In this document: piece after piece, positions 1-7,190 of the stretch
Layout: each line of letters starts with the position of its first letter
How positions within the stretch are numbered: the first letter of the stretch is position 1
Assembly (NCBI RefSeq): GCF_008709575.1
Contig: NZ_VYIK01000008.1
Coordinates: forward strand, 37,889-70,311
Length of the DNA: 32,423 nt
Reading direction: 5' to 3'
Origin: Mycobacterium sp.
GTDB taxonomy: Bacteria; Actinomycetota; Actinomycetes; Mycobacteriales; Mycobacteriaceae
Translations under genes and position numbers: made by a program
Notes under the pieces: generated by a model
Databases searched by the model: none
What the model saw: the letters and a program-made list of their open reading frames with translations, nothing else
Told to the model about the DNA's origin: nothing

Positions 1-1
1 C

Positions 2-58
2 GTGAACTGCGCCGGCGACGATGCAGAGCGCAGCGATGAGGAGGAGCGGCGCTGGTGA
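2..58 (+). repeat. MIRU-like intergenic repeat with a coupled mini-ORF
   Basis: A GTG at 2 opens a 19-codon frame (18 residues plus stop) whose TGA (56-58) overlaps the GTG start of the next gene at 55 as GTGA. The first bases also read GTGA, so an upstream gene could end inside this start. A short element whose mini-ORF overlaps both neighbouring stop and start codons, with an internal GATGAGGAGGAG purine tract, is how mycobacterial MIRU elements are described. Its purine tract (41-46) also serves as ribosome binding site for the hydrolase. The alternative is simply the 3' end of an upstream gene cut by the window edge. Confidence 0.5.
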
Positions 59-936
59 CTAACACAGATCTGACCTACGAGGGCACTCTCCGTGAAATTG
101 TCACGGAACGGGGTGTTCTGCGCTACCACGAGGCCGGCCTGAGCGATACCGGGCCGCCGCTGCTGCTTTTGCACGGTTCCGGCCCTGGCGTGACGGGCTG
201 GCGTAACTTCCGTGGGGTCCTGGGCGCTTTCTGCGAGTTCTTTCGCTGCCTGATCCTGGAATTCCCCGGATTCGGGGTCAGCGACGACGTCGAAGGGCAT
301 CCGATGATCACCGCGTTCGACGCGGTGGGTCGATTCCTCGACGCGCTGCAGCTTGACACCGTCGACATCATCGGTAACTCGATGGGGGGCGCGGTGGCGC
401 TCAACTTCGCGATCGCCCAGCCCGACCGGGTGGGTCGACTGGTTACCGTCGGCGGCATCGGACGCAATTTGGTAAGCCCCGGTCCGGCCGAGGGAATCCG
501 ACTGCTGCAGGAGTTCACCGAGGAGCCCACGCGGGAACGGCTGATCCGCTGGCTGCATTCGATGGTGTACGACCCGGCCGTCATCACCGACGAACTGATC
601 GAGGAGCGCTGGAACCACGCCACCGACCCGGCGACGCTGGCCGGCGCGCGCCGGATGTACAGCAGGGCAGCCTTCGATCAGATGACCAGGGCGATGGAGG
701 CGTCCAAGGCTCCGCAGCCATGGGCGATGATGCACCGGGTCAGGGCGCCGACGCTGATCACGTGGGGCCGCGACGATCGGGTCAGCCCGCTGGACATGGC
801 GTTGATTCCGATGCGCACCATCCCCAACGCCGAGTTGCACGTCTTCCCCAACTGTGGGCACTGGGCGATGATCGAGGCGAAAGAAGCCTTCGAAACCGTG
901 GTCCTGGGGTTCTTGTTGCGCAAAAGTGGCCCGTAA
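55..936 (+). CDS. Alpha/beta hydrolase, meta-cleavage product hydrolase-like (HsaD/BphD type)
   Basis: This 293-residue protein belongs to the alpha/beta hydrolase fold and most resembles carbon-carbon bond hydrolases such as HsaD and BphD, which split ring-cleavage products of steroids or aromatics. The oxyanion region LLLLHGSGPGVTGW is near residue 40, the nucleophile serine sits in GNSMGG, the acid aspartate in WGRDDRVSP and the histidine in NCGHWAMIEA, so the triad is complete. The central cap stretch MVYDPAVITDELIEERW also matches that group. The start is GTG, with GAGGAG about 8 bases upstream. No ring-cleavage dioxygenase lies in the window, so the substrate is unknown. It could be another ester or C-C hydrolase of the same fold. 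Confidence 0.85.
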   Translation: MTNTDLTYEGTLREIVTERGVLRYHEAGLSDTGPPLLLLHGSGPGVTGWRNFRGVLGAFCEFFRCLILEFPGFGVSDDVEGHPMITAFDAVGRFLDALQLDTVDIIGNSMGGAVALNFAIAQPDRVGRLVTVGGIGRNLVSPGPAEGIRLLQEFTEEPTRERLIRWLHSMVYDPAVITDELIEERWNHATDPATLAGARRMYSRAAFDQMTRAMEASKAPQPWAMMHRVRAPTLITWGRDDRVSPLDMALIPMRTIPNAELHVFPNCGHWAMIEAKEAFETVVLGFLLRKSGP

Positions 937-1021
937 AAGTGGCCAAGGGTAGCCGCCGAAGTGCAACGGGCGACACGTGTACTTGGGCAATGCGTCGGCA
1001 GCTGCACTCTCGCAGCCAGGG

Positions 1022-1576
1022 CTAATTGACGCAGGGCACCCCGGTCCCGTCGATCGGCGGCCCCGGATCGGGAGTGGGCTCGGTGGTGGTGCGCCCGCTG
1101 TGATACGACTCTGCCGTCGCCGCGGCTTCGCCGGGAAACGGCGGCACGTAATCGTCACCGACGACGACGTGGATGCGTTGGGGACCCAGCCGCCGCTGGA
1201 GTGAGGGTCGTCAGAAGTCAGCGCGTCGGAAAAGGTGATCCCGCCCAGGCCGCCGCGACCCAGCACACTGTGGGTTCCCCACCAGCCGACTCCCGTCGCC
1301 AACACGGCCGACAGCGACACCAGGGTCGCGCCGCCGACGGATCCGACCGGGTGCCGGTTTCGCGCGGCGATGCTTACCGCTGGCTCGGCCGGCTGCCACG
1401 ATCTCGACCACAGGGGCGCGCCCGCCCTGCGGCGGCGATATGCGGCAATGTACTTCAGGATTTGGTTCCAGTATGCCGCATTCCACCTGGGCAGCTCGCG
1501 GGACACCGGTGCGCAGCGCGCGGGACAGGTTCGGATCGGCGTGGGCCAGCTCTGAGGACGACGATGAATCCGCCAC
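1022..1576 (-). pseudogene. Decayed gene, probable LCP (LytR-CpsA-Psr) protein remnant
   Basis: No single frame spans this stretch, but minus-strand protein-like pieces appear in successive frames. A first piece starts at an ATG at 1576 (MADSSSSSELAHADP...). A second frame gives a basic segment, a membrane-like stretch (VGGATLVSLSAVLATGVGWW) and then GITFSDALTSDDPHSSGG. A third frame ends with VVVGDDYVPPFPGE, a proline/threonine-rich tail and GTGVPCVN before a TAG at 1022-1024. A short cytoplasmic N-terminus, one helix and a ...SGG junction fit the start of a mycobacterial LCP protein, and the tail fits such a protein's end. The catalytic LCP domain between them is missing. This is read as a frameshifted, internally deleted relic; the family assignment is tentative. 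Of the gene-free stretch 937-1709, 937-1021 and 1577-1709 show nothing else beyond the leader of the next gene. Confidence 0.5.
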
Positions 1577-1709
1577 CCCGTGCGTGTGCTGTGAATGAGG
1601 ACATTAAGCTGGGCCGTCTCATGACATACCGAGTTCACCGAATTTTCAGGACGCGGAGCCTCGCAGAGCTACCGTCGAACAACCATTGCGAAGGGGCAGG
1701 AGGGAGCCG

Positions 1710-2162
1710 ATGACGGCCTATAAGACCGTGGTGGTCGGCACCGACGGCTCGGAATCCTCGCTGCGTGCGGTCGACCGTGCGGGTGAGATCGCCGCCGAGT
1801 CGAACGCGAAGCTGATCGTGGCGACCGGATACTTTCCCCGGGAAGAGGACCCGCGTGCAGTCGACGTCCTCGGTGAGGAGGCCTACAAGGTCCGGGGCAG
1901 CGCGCCGGTCTACGAGATCTTGCGCACTGCCCGTGAGCGGGCTAAGGCGGCGGGGGCCAAGGACGTCGAGGAGCGGCCGATCCAAAGTGGTCCGGTGGAT
2001 GCTCTTGTTGACCTCGCCAAACAGGTTGATGCCGATCTGCTCGTGGTCGGTAACGTGGGGCTCGACGCGCGATCGGCAATCATCAGCCGGGTGTTTTCGG
2101 TCCCTGGCAGTGTGGCCAGCAAAGCCCACGTCGACGTGTTGATCGTGCGCACCAGCGGTTGA
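1710..2162 (+). CDS. Universal stress protein, Rv1636-like
   Basis: The 150-residue product is a single UspA domain. It opens MTAYKTVVVGTDGSESS, the nucleotide-contacting first strand, and near the end has VVGNVGLDARSAIISRVFSVP followed by DVLIVRT. It closely resembles M. tuberculosis Rv1636, a cAMP-binding universal stress protein, including the ERPIQSGPVDALVDLA segment. Against my memory of Rv1636 the loop between GNVGL and VP is two residues longer, so ligand contacts there may differ. The ATG at 1710 is preceded by AGGAGGGA at a good distance; an in-frame upstream start at 1686 lacks such a site. It ends about 54 bases from the facing nuclease-like gene. Confidence 0.92.
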   Translation: MTAYKTVVVGTDGSESSLRAVDRAGEIAAESNAKLIVATGYFPREEDPRAVDVLGEEAYKVRGSAPVYEILRTARERAKAAGAKDVEERPIQSGPVDALVDLAKQVDADLLVVGNVGLDARSAIISRVFSVPGSVASKAHVDVLIVRTSG

Positions 2163-2216
2163 GCGGCGCCCAGGATCGTCATTTTCATGCGCTCGAGGGT
2201 CAGCTACCGCGGTGGT

Positions 2217-3155
2217 CTAGCGGGCACAGCAGCCGACCCGGGGCAGCAGATCCAATTGCTGCAGGAATCTGTGCGCCTCGCGGTAGGCGGTGGCTGTCGC
2301 GCTGTTCTGGCACGGCAACTTCCGCAGCTCTTTGGCGGCGGTTGCGAGCAAGACCATCACCTCGCCGCAAGCTTCGCGTGGGATGACGACCTTCGCGCCG
2401 CGATAGCTGCTGACAATGCACTGGATGGCCTTGGGCAGCCGCTGGGCGTCGATCGCGCCGTCCGCCGACAGGTAGGGCAGCTTCCACGTGCGGGTGTCGT
2501 TGGCTGCGCCGACATAAGCGAAGCAGTGCATGGCGAGTTTGTACTTCGGATGGAGCAGGGCGCCCGTGTCGGTGACACCGGCAATCGTGCTGTCGTCGGG
2601 GTGTGGCCCGGCGTCGAGGTCCACCACCGGCGCCGGAGGCACCTGATAGATGCCGTGCACCGACAACAGCCACAGAGCCGCTGGAGGCTGCTCGGTGTCC
2701 AGCATCACCAACGCGCGGTCGCGCAGCACCCCGTCGATCACGTCGGCCGCGTAGAGCATGGTGGCGTCGCTGACCGCGACTGCCCCGATGCTCTGCTCGG
2801 CTGCATAGCGTCGCGCCTGGTCCAGAGTCCGGTGGATCGCCGCCCGGTGCCGGGTGAGCAGACCGGGCCTTTTCACCTCCAGCACGAGTCGCTTGAACCC
2901 CGACCCGGACAACACGACGTCGGCCCGTTGCTGCTGCAGCAAGACATCCGGCAAGGGCCAGTCCAGGACGGTGGTGAACAGATCCTCGAGGACGTTCTCG
3001 GCGCTTTTTTCCGCCGCCGCCTCGGACAGCCGTTGCTGGAGTCGCTGACGGCGGCGCCCGGCAAATCCCGGCCACTCCGCGTGCATCCGTTCGACGCACT
3101 TGCGGTAGGAAGCGAGGTGGCCAAAGGCGTTATCGAGTGTGCGATCCTCAGACAT
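2217..3155 (-). CDS. Orphan PD-(D/E)XK nuclease-like protein (HsdR N-domain type)
   Basis: This 312-residue protein has a PD-(D/E)XK nuclease signature near its N-terminus: a helix with Glu53 (SAENVLEDLF), Asp79 in RADVVLSG, and the Glu93-x-Lys95 pair in RLVLEVKRPG. The order E, D, ExK and the flanking hydrophobic strands match the N-terminal domain of type I restriction HsdR subunits. There is no helicase domain; residues from about 190 on resemble nothing I recognise. No methylase or specificity gene is adjacent. The ATG at 3155 is preceded on its strand by GGAGGA about 5 bases away, which decides the start over longer upstream frames. It could be an orphan restriction-type or repair nuclease; cleavage activity is inferred only. 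Confidence 0.75.
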   Translation of the reverse strand: MSEDRTLDNAFGHLASYRKCVERMHAEWPGFAGRRRQRLQQRLSEAAAEKSAENVLEDLFTTVLDWPLPDVLLQQQRADVVLSGSGFKRLVLEVKRPGLLTRHRAAIHRTLDQARRYAAEQSIGAVAVSDATMLYAADVIDGVLRDRALVMLDTEQPPAALWLLSVHGIYQVPPAPVVDLDAGPHPDDSTIAGVTDTGALLHPKYKLAMHCFAYVGAANDTRTWKLPYLSADGAIDAQRLPKAIQCIVSSYRGAKVVIPREACGEVMVLLATAAKELRKLPCQNSATATAYREAHRFLQQLDLLPRVGCCAR

Positions 3156-3340
3156 CGGGTCCTCCAATGCGCAGCCAGGAATGCGCAGTCGGTATGCGTC
3201 GAGCGTACGCAGGCGCTGCGGCGTAGCGGGCGTTTCGGAGGTATGCCGGTTCGTTGCATACGCCGCGGCCCCCTGAGCTCGGCCCGCCCTGCCGAGCACT
3301 GCCTGCCGAGCCCTGGCCGCCGATGTGTCAGCATGCAGAG

Positions 3341-3976
3341 ATGCACCCAGCCAAAATTGCGCGCATCCTCGCCGTCGCGGCGGCGGCCTCGACGCTGCCG
3401 AGCCCGCCGATCGCGATTGCGCCTGCCGTTGCCGACCCGTGTCCGTTCGCCGAGGTGGTATTCGCCCGCGGCACCGGCGAGCCCCCCGGTGTCGGCGGAA
3501 CCGGCGAGGCCTTCATCGATGCACTGCGGGCGCAAGTTCCCGGACGGACCATCGAGGTTTACCCGGTCAACTACCCGGCGAGCCCCGACTACCGCGCGAG
3601 CGCAACCGCCGGCGCCGAAGACGCGAGTGCCCACGTGGAAGGCACGGTTGCGCACTGTCCCAACACGCACGTGGTCCTCGGCGGCTATTCGCAAGGCGCG
3701 GCCGTGATCGACTTTGCCACCGAATCGATGCCGGCCCGGGTCGCTGATCATGTCGCTGCGGTCGCCCTGTTCGGGAATCCATCCAGCGCATACGCGAGTT
3801 CGTTGATGGGCGGCCCGCTGCCCACCCTCGCCCCGGCCTACCGTGCCAAGAGCATCGACTTGTGCACACCCGAGGACATCATCTGCGCCGAAAACGGCAA
3901 CATGGTAGCCCACCTGCTCTACGTCCAGGACGGCATGGCTAACGATGCCGCGGCATTCGTCGCGAGCCGGTTGTAG
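3341..3976 (+). CDS. Secreted cutinase-family serine esterase
   Basis: A 211-residue exported hydrolase of the cutinase-like (Culp) family. The start at 3341 gives a basic, then alanine-rich signal peptide ending near AIAPAVA, with mature protein from DPCPFAEVVFARGTGEPPG. The catalytic serine lies in GGYSQGAAV, the aspartate in the cysteine-bracketed LCTPEDIIC and the histidine in NMVAHLLY. Four cysteines are placed as in the family's two disulfides. Mycobacterial members act on lipid esters outside the cell rather than plant cutin. There is no strong ribosome site before 3341; an in-frame ATG at 3323 is possible but would lengthen the leader unnaturally. It lies upstream of and convergent with the tRNA gene. 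Confidence 0.93.
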   Translation: MHPAKIARILAVAAAASTLPSPPIAIAPAVADPCPFAEVVFARGTGEPPGVGGTGEAFIDALRAQVPGRTIEVYPVNYPASPDYRASATAGAEDASAHVEGTVAHCPNTHVVLGGYSQGAAVIDFATESMPARVADHVAAVALFGNPSSAYASSLMGGPLPTLAPAYRAKSIDLCTPEDIICAENGNMVAHLLYVQDGMANDAAAFVASRL

Positions 3977-4007
3977 CCGCCGGCGGAGCCTGCAGTGTTT
4001 CTCGTCG

Positions 4008-4079
4008 AGCCCCCTGTCAGGATCGAACTGACGACCGCTCGCTTACAAGGCGAGTGCTCTACCACTGAGCTAAGGAGGC
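4008..4079 (-). tRNA. tRNA-Thr (anticodon TGT)
   Basis: The minus strand folds into a full 72-nt cloverleaf. The acceptor stem pairs GCCTCCT with AGGGGGC with one G-T pair, followed by discriminator T. The D arm is GCTC/GAGC, the anticodon stem CTCGC/GCGAG holds loop CTTGTAA with anticodon TGT (4045-4047), and the T arm is GTCAG-TTCGATC-CTGAC. It decodes ACA. No CCA is encoded. The 3' end faces the cutinase and nuclease-like genes. Confidence 0.96.
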
Positions 4080-4142
4080 CGGTTTGGCGAGAGTCAGCGT
4101 AATCGGTCTCACCGACGTGACGCTCGTGGCGGCACCAACGTT

Positions 4143-4868
4143 TCACTCGTCGTAATCGACGACGTGGCGTGCACGCACGGTCCGCGGCGGGCGGCGGCCG
4201 GGCAGCGGGATGCGCTCGGCGATCGTGCTCAGCGGGTTGACGACCATGGTCAGCGAGACCACGGCATCCTGCAGGGTCGCGATGGCCGGCTCCAGCGCCT
4301 CCATCCCGGGTGCCAGCCGGCTGAGGGTGTCGGCGACGTCGGCGAGCTGTTCGAGCGGCCCGTGGCGTGCGGTCAGCTTGTCGATCAGGCCGCCTTCGGC
4401 CAGCAACCGCTCGGCAAGCCCGTCCTCGCCGAGCACCCGCTCGATGAGCCCGTCGTCGGCGGTCAGCTGGTCCACCAGCCCGCCGGGCCGCAACGCCCGC
4501 TCCAGCCCGCCGCCCTCGGCGGTGAGCCGGTCGAGCAGGCCGCCCGGCGCCGTCAACATGTCGACGACGCCGCCCGGACGCAGCAGCCGGTCCAGCGGGC
4601 CGTCGGGCGCCAGCGCGCGTCCCAGGGGGGCATCGTCGTCGAGCAAGCCGGCCAGCCGGTTGGCCCGGCTGAGCGCATCGTCGATGCCCAAAAGGTGCGC
4701 GACCGGGTTCGGTCCGGGTTCTGAACCCATCTGGGCAGCCGTCTCACCCAGCGTGCGGTGCGCCAGTTTCAGCGCCGAGGTCGCCACGGCCAGCCCCGCG
4801 TCGGCCGCGGCCAGCCCCGCCCGCGCCGGGGCGGTGGCAATGCTCACCAGGCTTTTAGCAAGGCTCAT
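4143..4868 (-). CDS. Decapeptide-repeat protein, Rv0756c-like
   Basis: A 241-residue protein of unknown function found beside phoP, as Rv0756c is in M. tuberculosis. Residues 1-45 are alanine-rich and probably helical. Residues 81-170 consist of nine consecutive ten-residue repeats with consensus [PL]-[LVI]-[DE]-[RKQ]-[LA]-[LT]-x-x-[GD]-G, for example PLDRLLRPGG, LLDRLTAEGG and LIDKLTARHG, followed by a partial unit PLEQLADV. A helical segment and a basic tail (PGRRPPRTVRARH) follow. There is no signal peptide or clear membrane span, although the segment around residues 200-220 is hydrophobic. It is divergent from phoP across 118 bases that carry a PhoP-box-like site, so co-regulation is possible. 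Confidence 0.85.
   Translation of the reverse strand: MSLAKSLVSIATAPARAGLAAADAGLAVATSALKLAHRTLGETAAQMGSEPGPNPVAHLLGIDDALSRANRLAGLLDDDAPLGRALAPDGPLDRLLRPGGVVDMLTAPGGLLDRLTAEGGGLERALRPGGLVDQLTADDGLIERVLGEDGLAERLLAEGGLIDKLTARHGPLEQLADVADTLSRLAPGMEALEPAIATLQDAVVSLTMVVNPLSTIAERIPLPGRRPPRTVRARHVVDYDE
4359..4628 (-). repeat. Nine in-frame 30-bp degenerate repeats coding decapeptides
   Basis: On the minus strand, codons 81-170 of the protein above fall into nine exact-length 10-codon units with no insertions. The protein consensus is kept (hydrophobic at 1, 2, 5, 6; acidic at 3; basic or polar at 4; glycine at 10), while the DNA units differ enough that recent duplication is unlikely. Constant length with diverged sequence suggests structural constraint. 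Confidence 0.85.
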
Positions 4869-4933
4869 CGCCCGAGTCTATCCGGGGCGGCCCGCGCCAA
4901 TGCCCAAATCAGCCGAACCCGCTGGCATTAAAC

Positions 4934-4951
4934 TCACAGCAACTGCACCGG
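4934..4951 (+). promoter_or_regulatory. Candidate PhoP box upstream of phoP
   Basis: TCACAGC (4934-4940) is followed after four bases by GCACCGG (4945-4951), which matches the second TCACAGC half-site at four of seven positions. Mycobacterial PhoP is known to bind two such 7-bp direct repeats separated by 4 bp and to autoregulate. Another partial half-site, TCACACAGC, lies near 4964. The position, about 40 bases before phoP in a 118-base divergent gap, fits autoregulation. Confidence 0.5.
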
Positions 4952-4986
4952 TTATTCGGAGATCTCACACAGCATTCTGCGAGCAA

Positions 4987-5715
4987 ATGAAGGCTATGGC
5001 ATCGACTACCACCGGCGAAAACACACCCGAGGCGCGCATCCTTGTCGTCGACGACGAGACCAACATCGTCGAGCTGCTCTCGGTGAGCCTCAAATTCCAG
5101 GGCTTCGAGGTCTACACCGCCACCAACGGACCGGCGGCCCTGGATCTGGCCCGCGAGGTCAAGCCGGACGCGGTCATCCTCGACGTCATGATGCCCGGCA
5201 TGGACGGCTTCGGGGTGCTGCGTCGGCTGCGTGCCGACGGCATCGACGCCCCGGCGTTGTTTTTGACCGCGCGGGATTCGCTGCAGGACAAAGTCGCCGG
5301 GCTGACCCTGGGCGGCGACGACTATGTCACCAAGCCGTTCAGCCTCGAGGAGGTGGTCGCCCGGGTCCGGGTCATCCTGCGGCGGGCCGGCAAGGGCGTC
5401 GCCGAGCAGCGCAACGCCCGGCTGCGGTTCGCCGACATCGAACTCGACGAGGACACCCACGAGGTCTGGAAAGCCGGCCAGCCGGTGTCGCTGTCGCCGA
5501 CCGAGTTCACCCTGCTGCGCTACTTCGTGATCAACGCCGGAACGGTGCTGAGCAAGCCGAAGATCCTCGACCACGTATGGCGCTATGACTTCGGCGGGGA
5601 CGTCAACGTCGTCGAGTCCTACGTGTCGTATCTGCGCCGCAAGATCGACACCGGGGAGAAGCGGTTGCTGCACACGCTGCGCGGGGTCGGGTATGTGCTG
5701 CGCGAGCCGCGATGA
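4987..5715 (+). CDS. phoP: PhoP, OmpR-family response regulator
   Basis: Response regulator of the PhoPR system, which in M. tuberculosis controls lipid synthesis, acid response and secretion. It is 242 residues and nearly identical to M. tuberculosis PhoP from LSVSLKFQGFEVYTATNG to the end. The receiver domain carries acidic residues Asp22-Asp23, phospho-acceptor Asp66 in VILDVMMPGMDG, the threonine in LFLTARD and the lysine in VTKPFS. The C-terminal winged helix ends with DVNVVESYVSYLRRKID and GVGYVLREPR. The N-terminus is five residues shorter than the 247-residue M. tuberculosis form. ATG at 4987 is chosen, though ATG at 4996 is equally possible and neither has a strong ribosome site. phoR follows after 37 bases. 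Confidence 0.97.
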   Translation: MKAMASTTTGENTPEARILVVDDETNIVELLSVSLKFQGFEVYTATNGPAALDLAREVKPDAVILDVMMPGMDGFGVLRRLRADGIDAPALFLTARDSLQDKVAGLTLGGDDYVTKPFSLEEVVARVRVILRRAGKGVAEQRNARLRFADIELDEDTHEVWKAGQPVSLSPTEFTLLRYFVINAGTVLSKPKILDHVWRYDFGGDVNVVESYVSYLRRKIDTGEKRLLHTLRGVGYVLREPR

Positions 5716-5752
5716 TTGTCATACCAGCTCGTCGTCGGCGACGACTGCCGAG

Positions 5753-7186
5753 ATGACCAGACACCGTCGGATAGCACTGCCGCTGCGGGTGAGCCTGGTG
5801 GCTGCGACCCTGGTGCTGGTGGCGGGCGGGTTGGGGACCTCCGGAGTCGCGGTCACGTCGATCCTGCACCATCGGCTGATCGCCCGGATCGACCAGAACC
5901 TCATCGATGCGTCCCGAACCTGGGCGCAAGCCCCGCAACAGCTCTCCGCGGCCCAGCACGCGGAGCCGAACGTCGCCCGCCCGCCGTCGAACTTCTACGT
6001 GCGCAGCATCGGCCGCGACGGACGCACCTGGTCGGTGGTCAACGACCGCCACGCCGAGCCGGCCCTGCCGGCCAACAACGACGTCGGTCCCGAGCCCGTC
6101 ACGGTCGGCTCGGTCGACGGGTCCGGCGTGCAATGGCGCGCGGTCTCGGTCAAGGGACCGCTGGGGCGGGTCAGCACCGTGGCCTACGACCTCTCGGATT
6201 TGCAGCATGCTGTGCGCTCACTGGTGTGGCTGCAGGTCGGCATCGGCGCCGCGGTGCTGCTGGTCATCGGTATCGCCGGTTATGCGGTGGTGCACCGTAG
6301 CCTGCGCCCGCTGGTCGAAGTCGAACAAACTGCCGCGGCGATCGCCGCCGGCCAGCTGGACCGACGTATCACCGAACGTGATCCGCGGACCGAGGTAGGC
6401 CGGCTTTCGTTGGCGCTCAACGGGATGCTCGCGCAGATCCAGCGGGCACTGGCGTCGTCGGAATCGTCGGCGGAGCAGGCCCGCACGTCCGAAGAGCGGA
6501 TGCGACGGTTCATCACCGATGCGAGCCACGAACTGCGCACCCCGCTGACCACCATCCGCGGTTTCGCGGAGTTGTATCGCCAGGGCGCCGCCCGCGATAT
6601 GGAAATGCTGATGTCGCGCATCGAAAGCGAATCCCGCCGGATGGGCCTGCTGGTCGACGACTTGCTGCTACTGGCTCGGCTCGACGCTCAACGGCCGCTG
6701 GAGCAGCACCGGGTCGACCTGTTGTCGTTGGCCAGCGACGCCGTGCACGACGCCCAGGCGGTCGCCCCCCGGCGCACGATCGCGATGGAGGTTTTCGACG
6801 GTCCCGGCATCCCGGAAGTGGTCGGCGACGAGGCCCGGCTGCGTCAGGTACTGGGCAACCTGGTCGCCAACGCATTGCAGCACACCCCCGAAAGCGCCGC
6901 CGTCACCGTGCGGGTCGGCACCGAGGGCGACAACGCCGTGCTTGAGGTCGCCGACGAAGGACCCGGCATGAACCAGCAGGATGCGCAACGTATCTTCGAG
7001 CGGTTCTACCGCACCGATTCTTCCCGGGCCCGGGCCAGCGGCGGCACCGGGCTGGGGTTGTCGATCGTGGACTCGCTGGTCTACGCCCACGGCGGGACGG
7101 TGACCGTGACGACTGCGCCCGGGCAGGGCTGCCGCTTTCGCGTTGCGTTGCCGCGGATCAAGGTGGCGGCCGCGCACGCCGGTTGA
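5753..7186 (+). CDS. phoR: PhoR, sensor histidine kinase
   Basis: Membrane sensor kinase partner of PhoP, 477 residues. A first helix at about residues 13-35 and a second at about 160-183 enclose an extracytoplasmic sensor that is clearly more diverged from M. tuberculosis PhoR than the rest. HAMP follows (RSLRPLVEVEQTAAAIAAG), then the dimerisation domain with phospho-accepting His259 in DASHELRTPLTTIRGF, and the ATPase domain with N box NLVANALQHTPE, G1 DEGPGM, F box FERFYR and G2 GGTGLGLSIV. It sits 37 bases after phoP and is probably co-transcribed. It ends four bases from the convergent HIT gene, leaving no room for an intrinsic terminator. The start at 5753 follows a weak GCCGAG. Confidence 0.97.
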   Translation: MTRHRRIALPLRVSLVAATLVLVAGGLGTSGVAVTSILHHRLIARIDQNLIDASRTWAQAPQQLSAAQHAEPNVARPPSNFYVRSIGRDGRTWSVVNDRHAEPALPANNDVGPEPVTVGSVDGSGVQWRAVSVKGPLGRVSTVAYDLSDLQHAVRSLVWLQVGIGAAVLLVIGIAGYAVVHRSLRPLVEVEQTAAAIAAGQLDRRITERDPRTEVGRLSLALNGMLAQIQRALASSESSAEQARTSEERMRRFITDASHELRTPLTTIRGFAELYRQGAARDMEMLMSRIESESRRMGLLVDDLLLLARLDAQRPLEQHRVDLLSLASDAVHDAQAVAPRRTIAMEVFDGPGIPEVVGDEARLRQVLGNLVANALQHTPESAAVTVRVGTEGDNAVLEVADEGPGMNQQDAQRIFERFYRTDSSRARASGGTGLGLSIVDSLVYAHGGTVTVTTAPGQGCRFRVALPRIKVAAAHAG

Positions 7187-7190
7187 GGTC

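Noticed and set aside
2187..3707. A 506-codon plus-strand open frame across the nuclease-like gene and into the cutinase
   Set aside because: Its translation is low-complexity Arg/Gly/Val-rich and mirrors the antisense frame of the nuclease-like gene, which has a good ribosome site and active-site motifs.
3977..4007. GCCGCCGGCGG hairpin after the cutinase as a terminator
   Set aside because: The stem is very short, self-complementary and has no T tract; I do not call a terminator.
4210..5715. A 501-codon frame starting antisense to the decapeptide-repeat gene and running into phoP
   Set aside because: Only the part from 4987 matches PhoP; the upstream Ser/Pro/Arg-rich part is the antisense of the repeat gene.
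7187..7190. Intrinsic terminators in the convergent gaps phoR/HIT, purD/ggtA and ptrB/emrB
   Set aside because: The gaps are 4, 8 and 23 bases and hold no stem with a T run.
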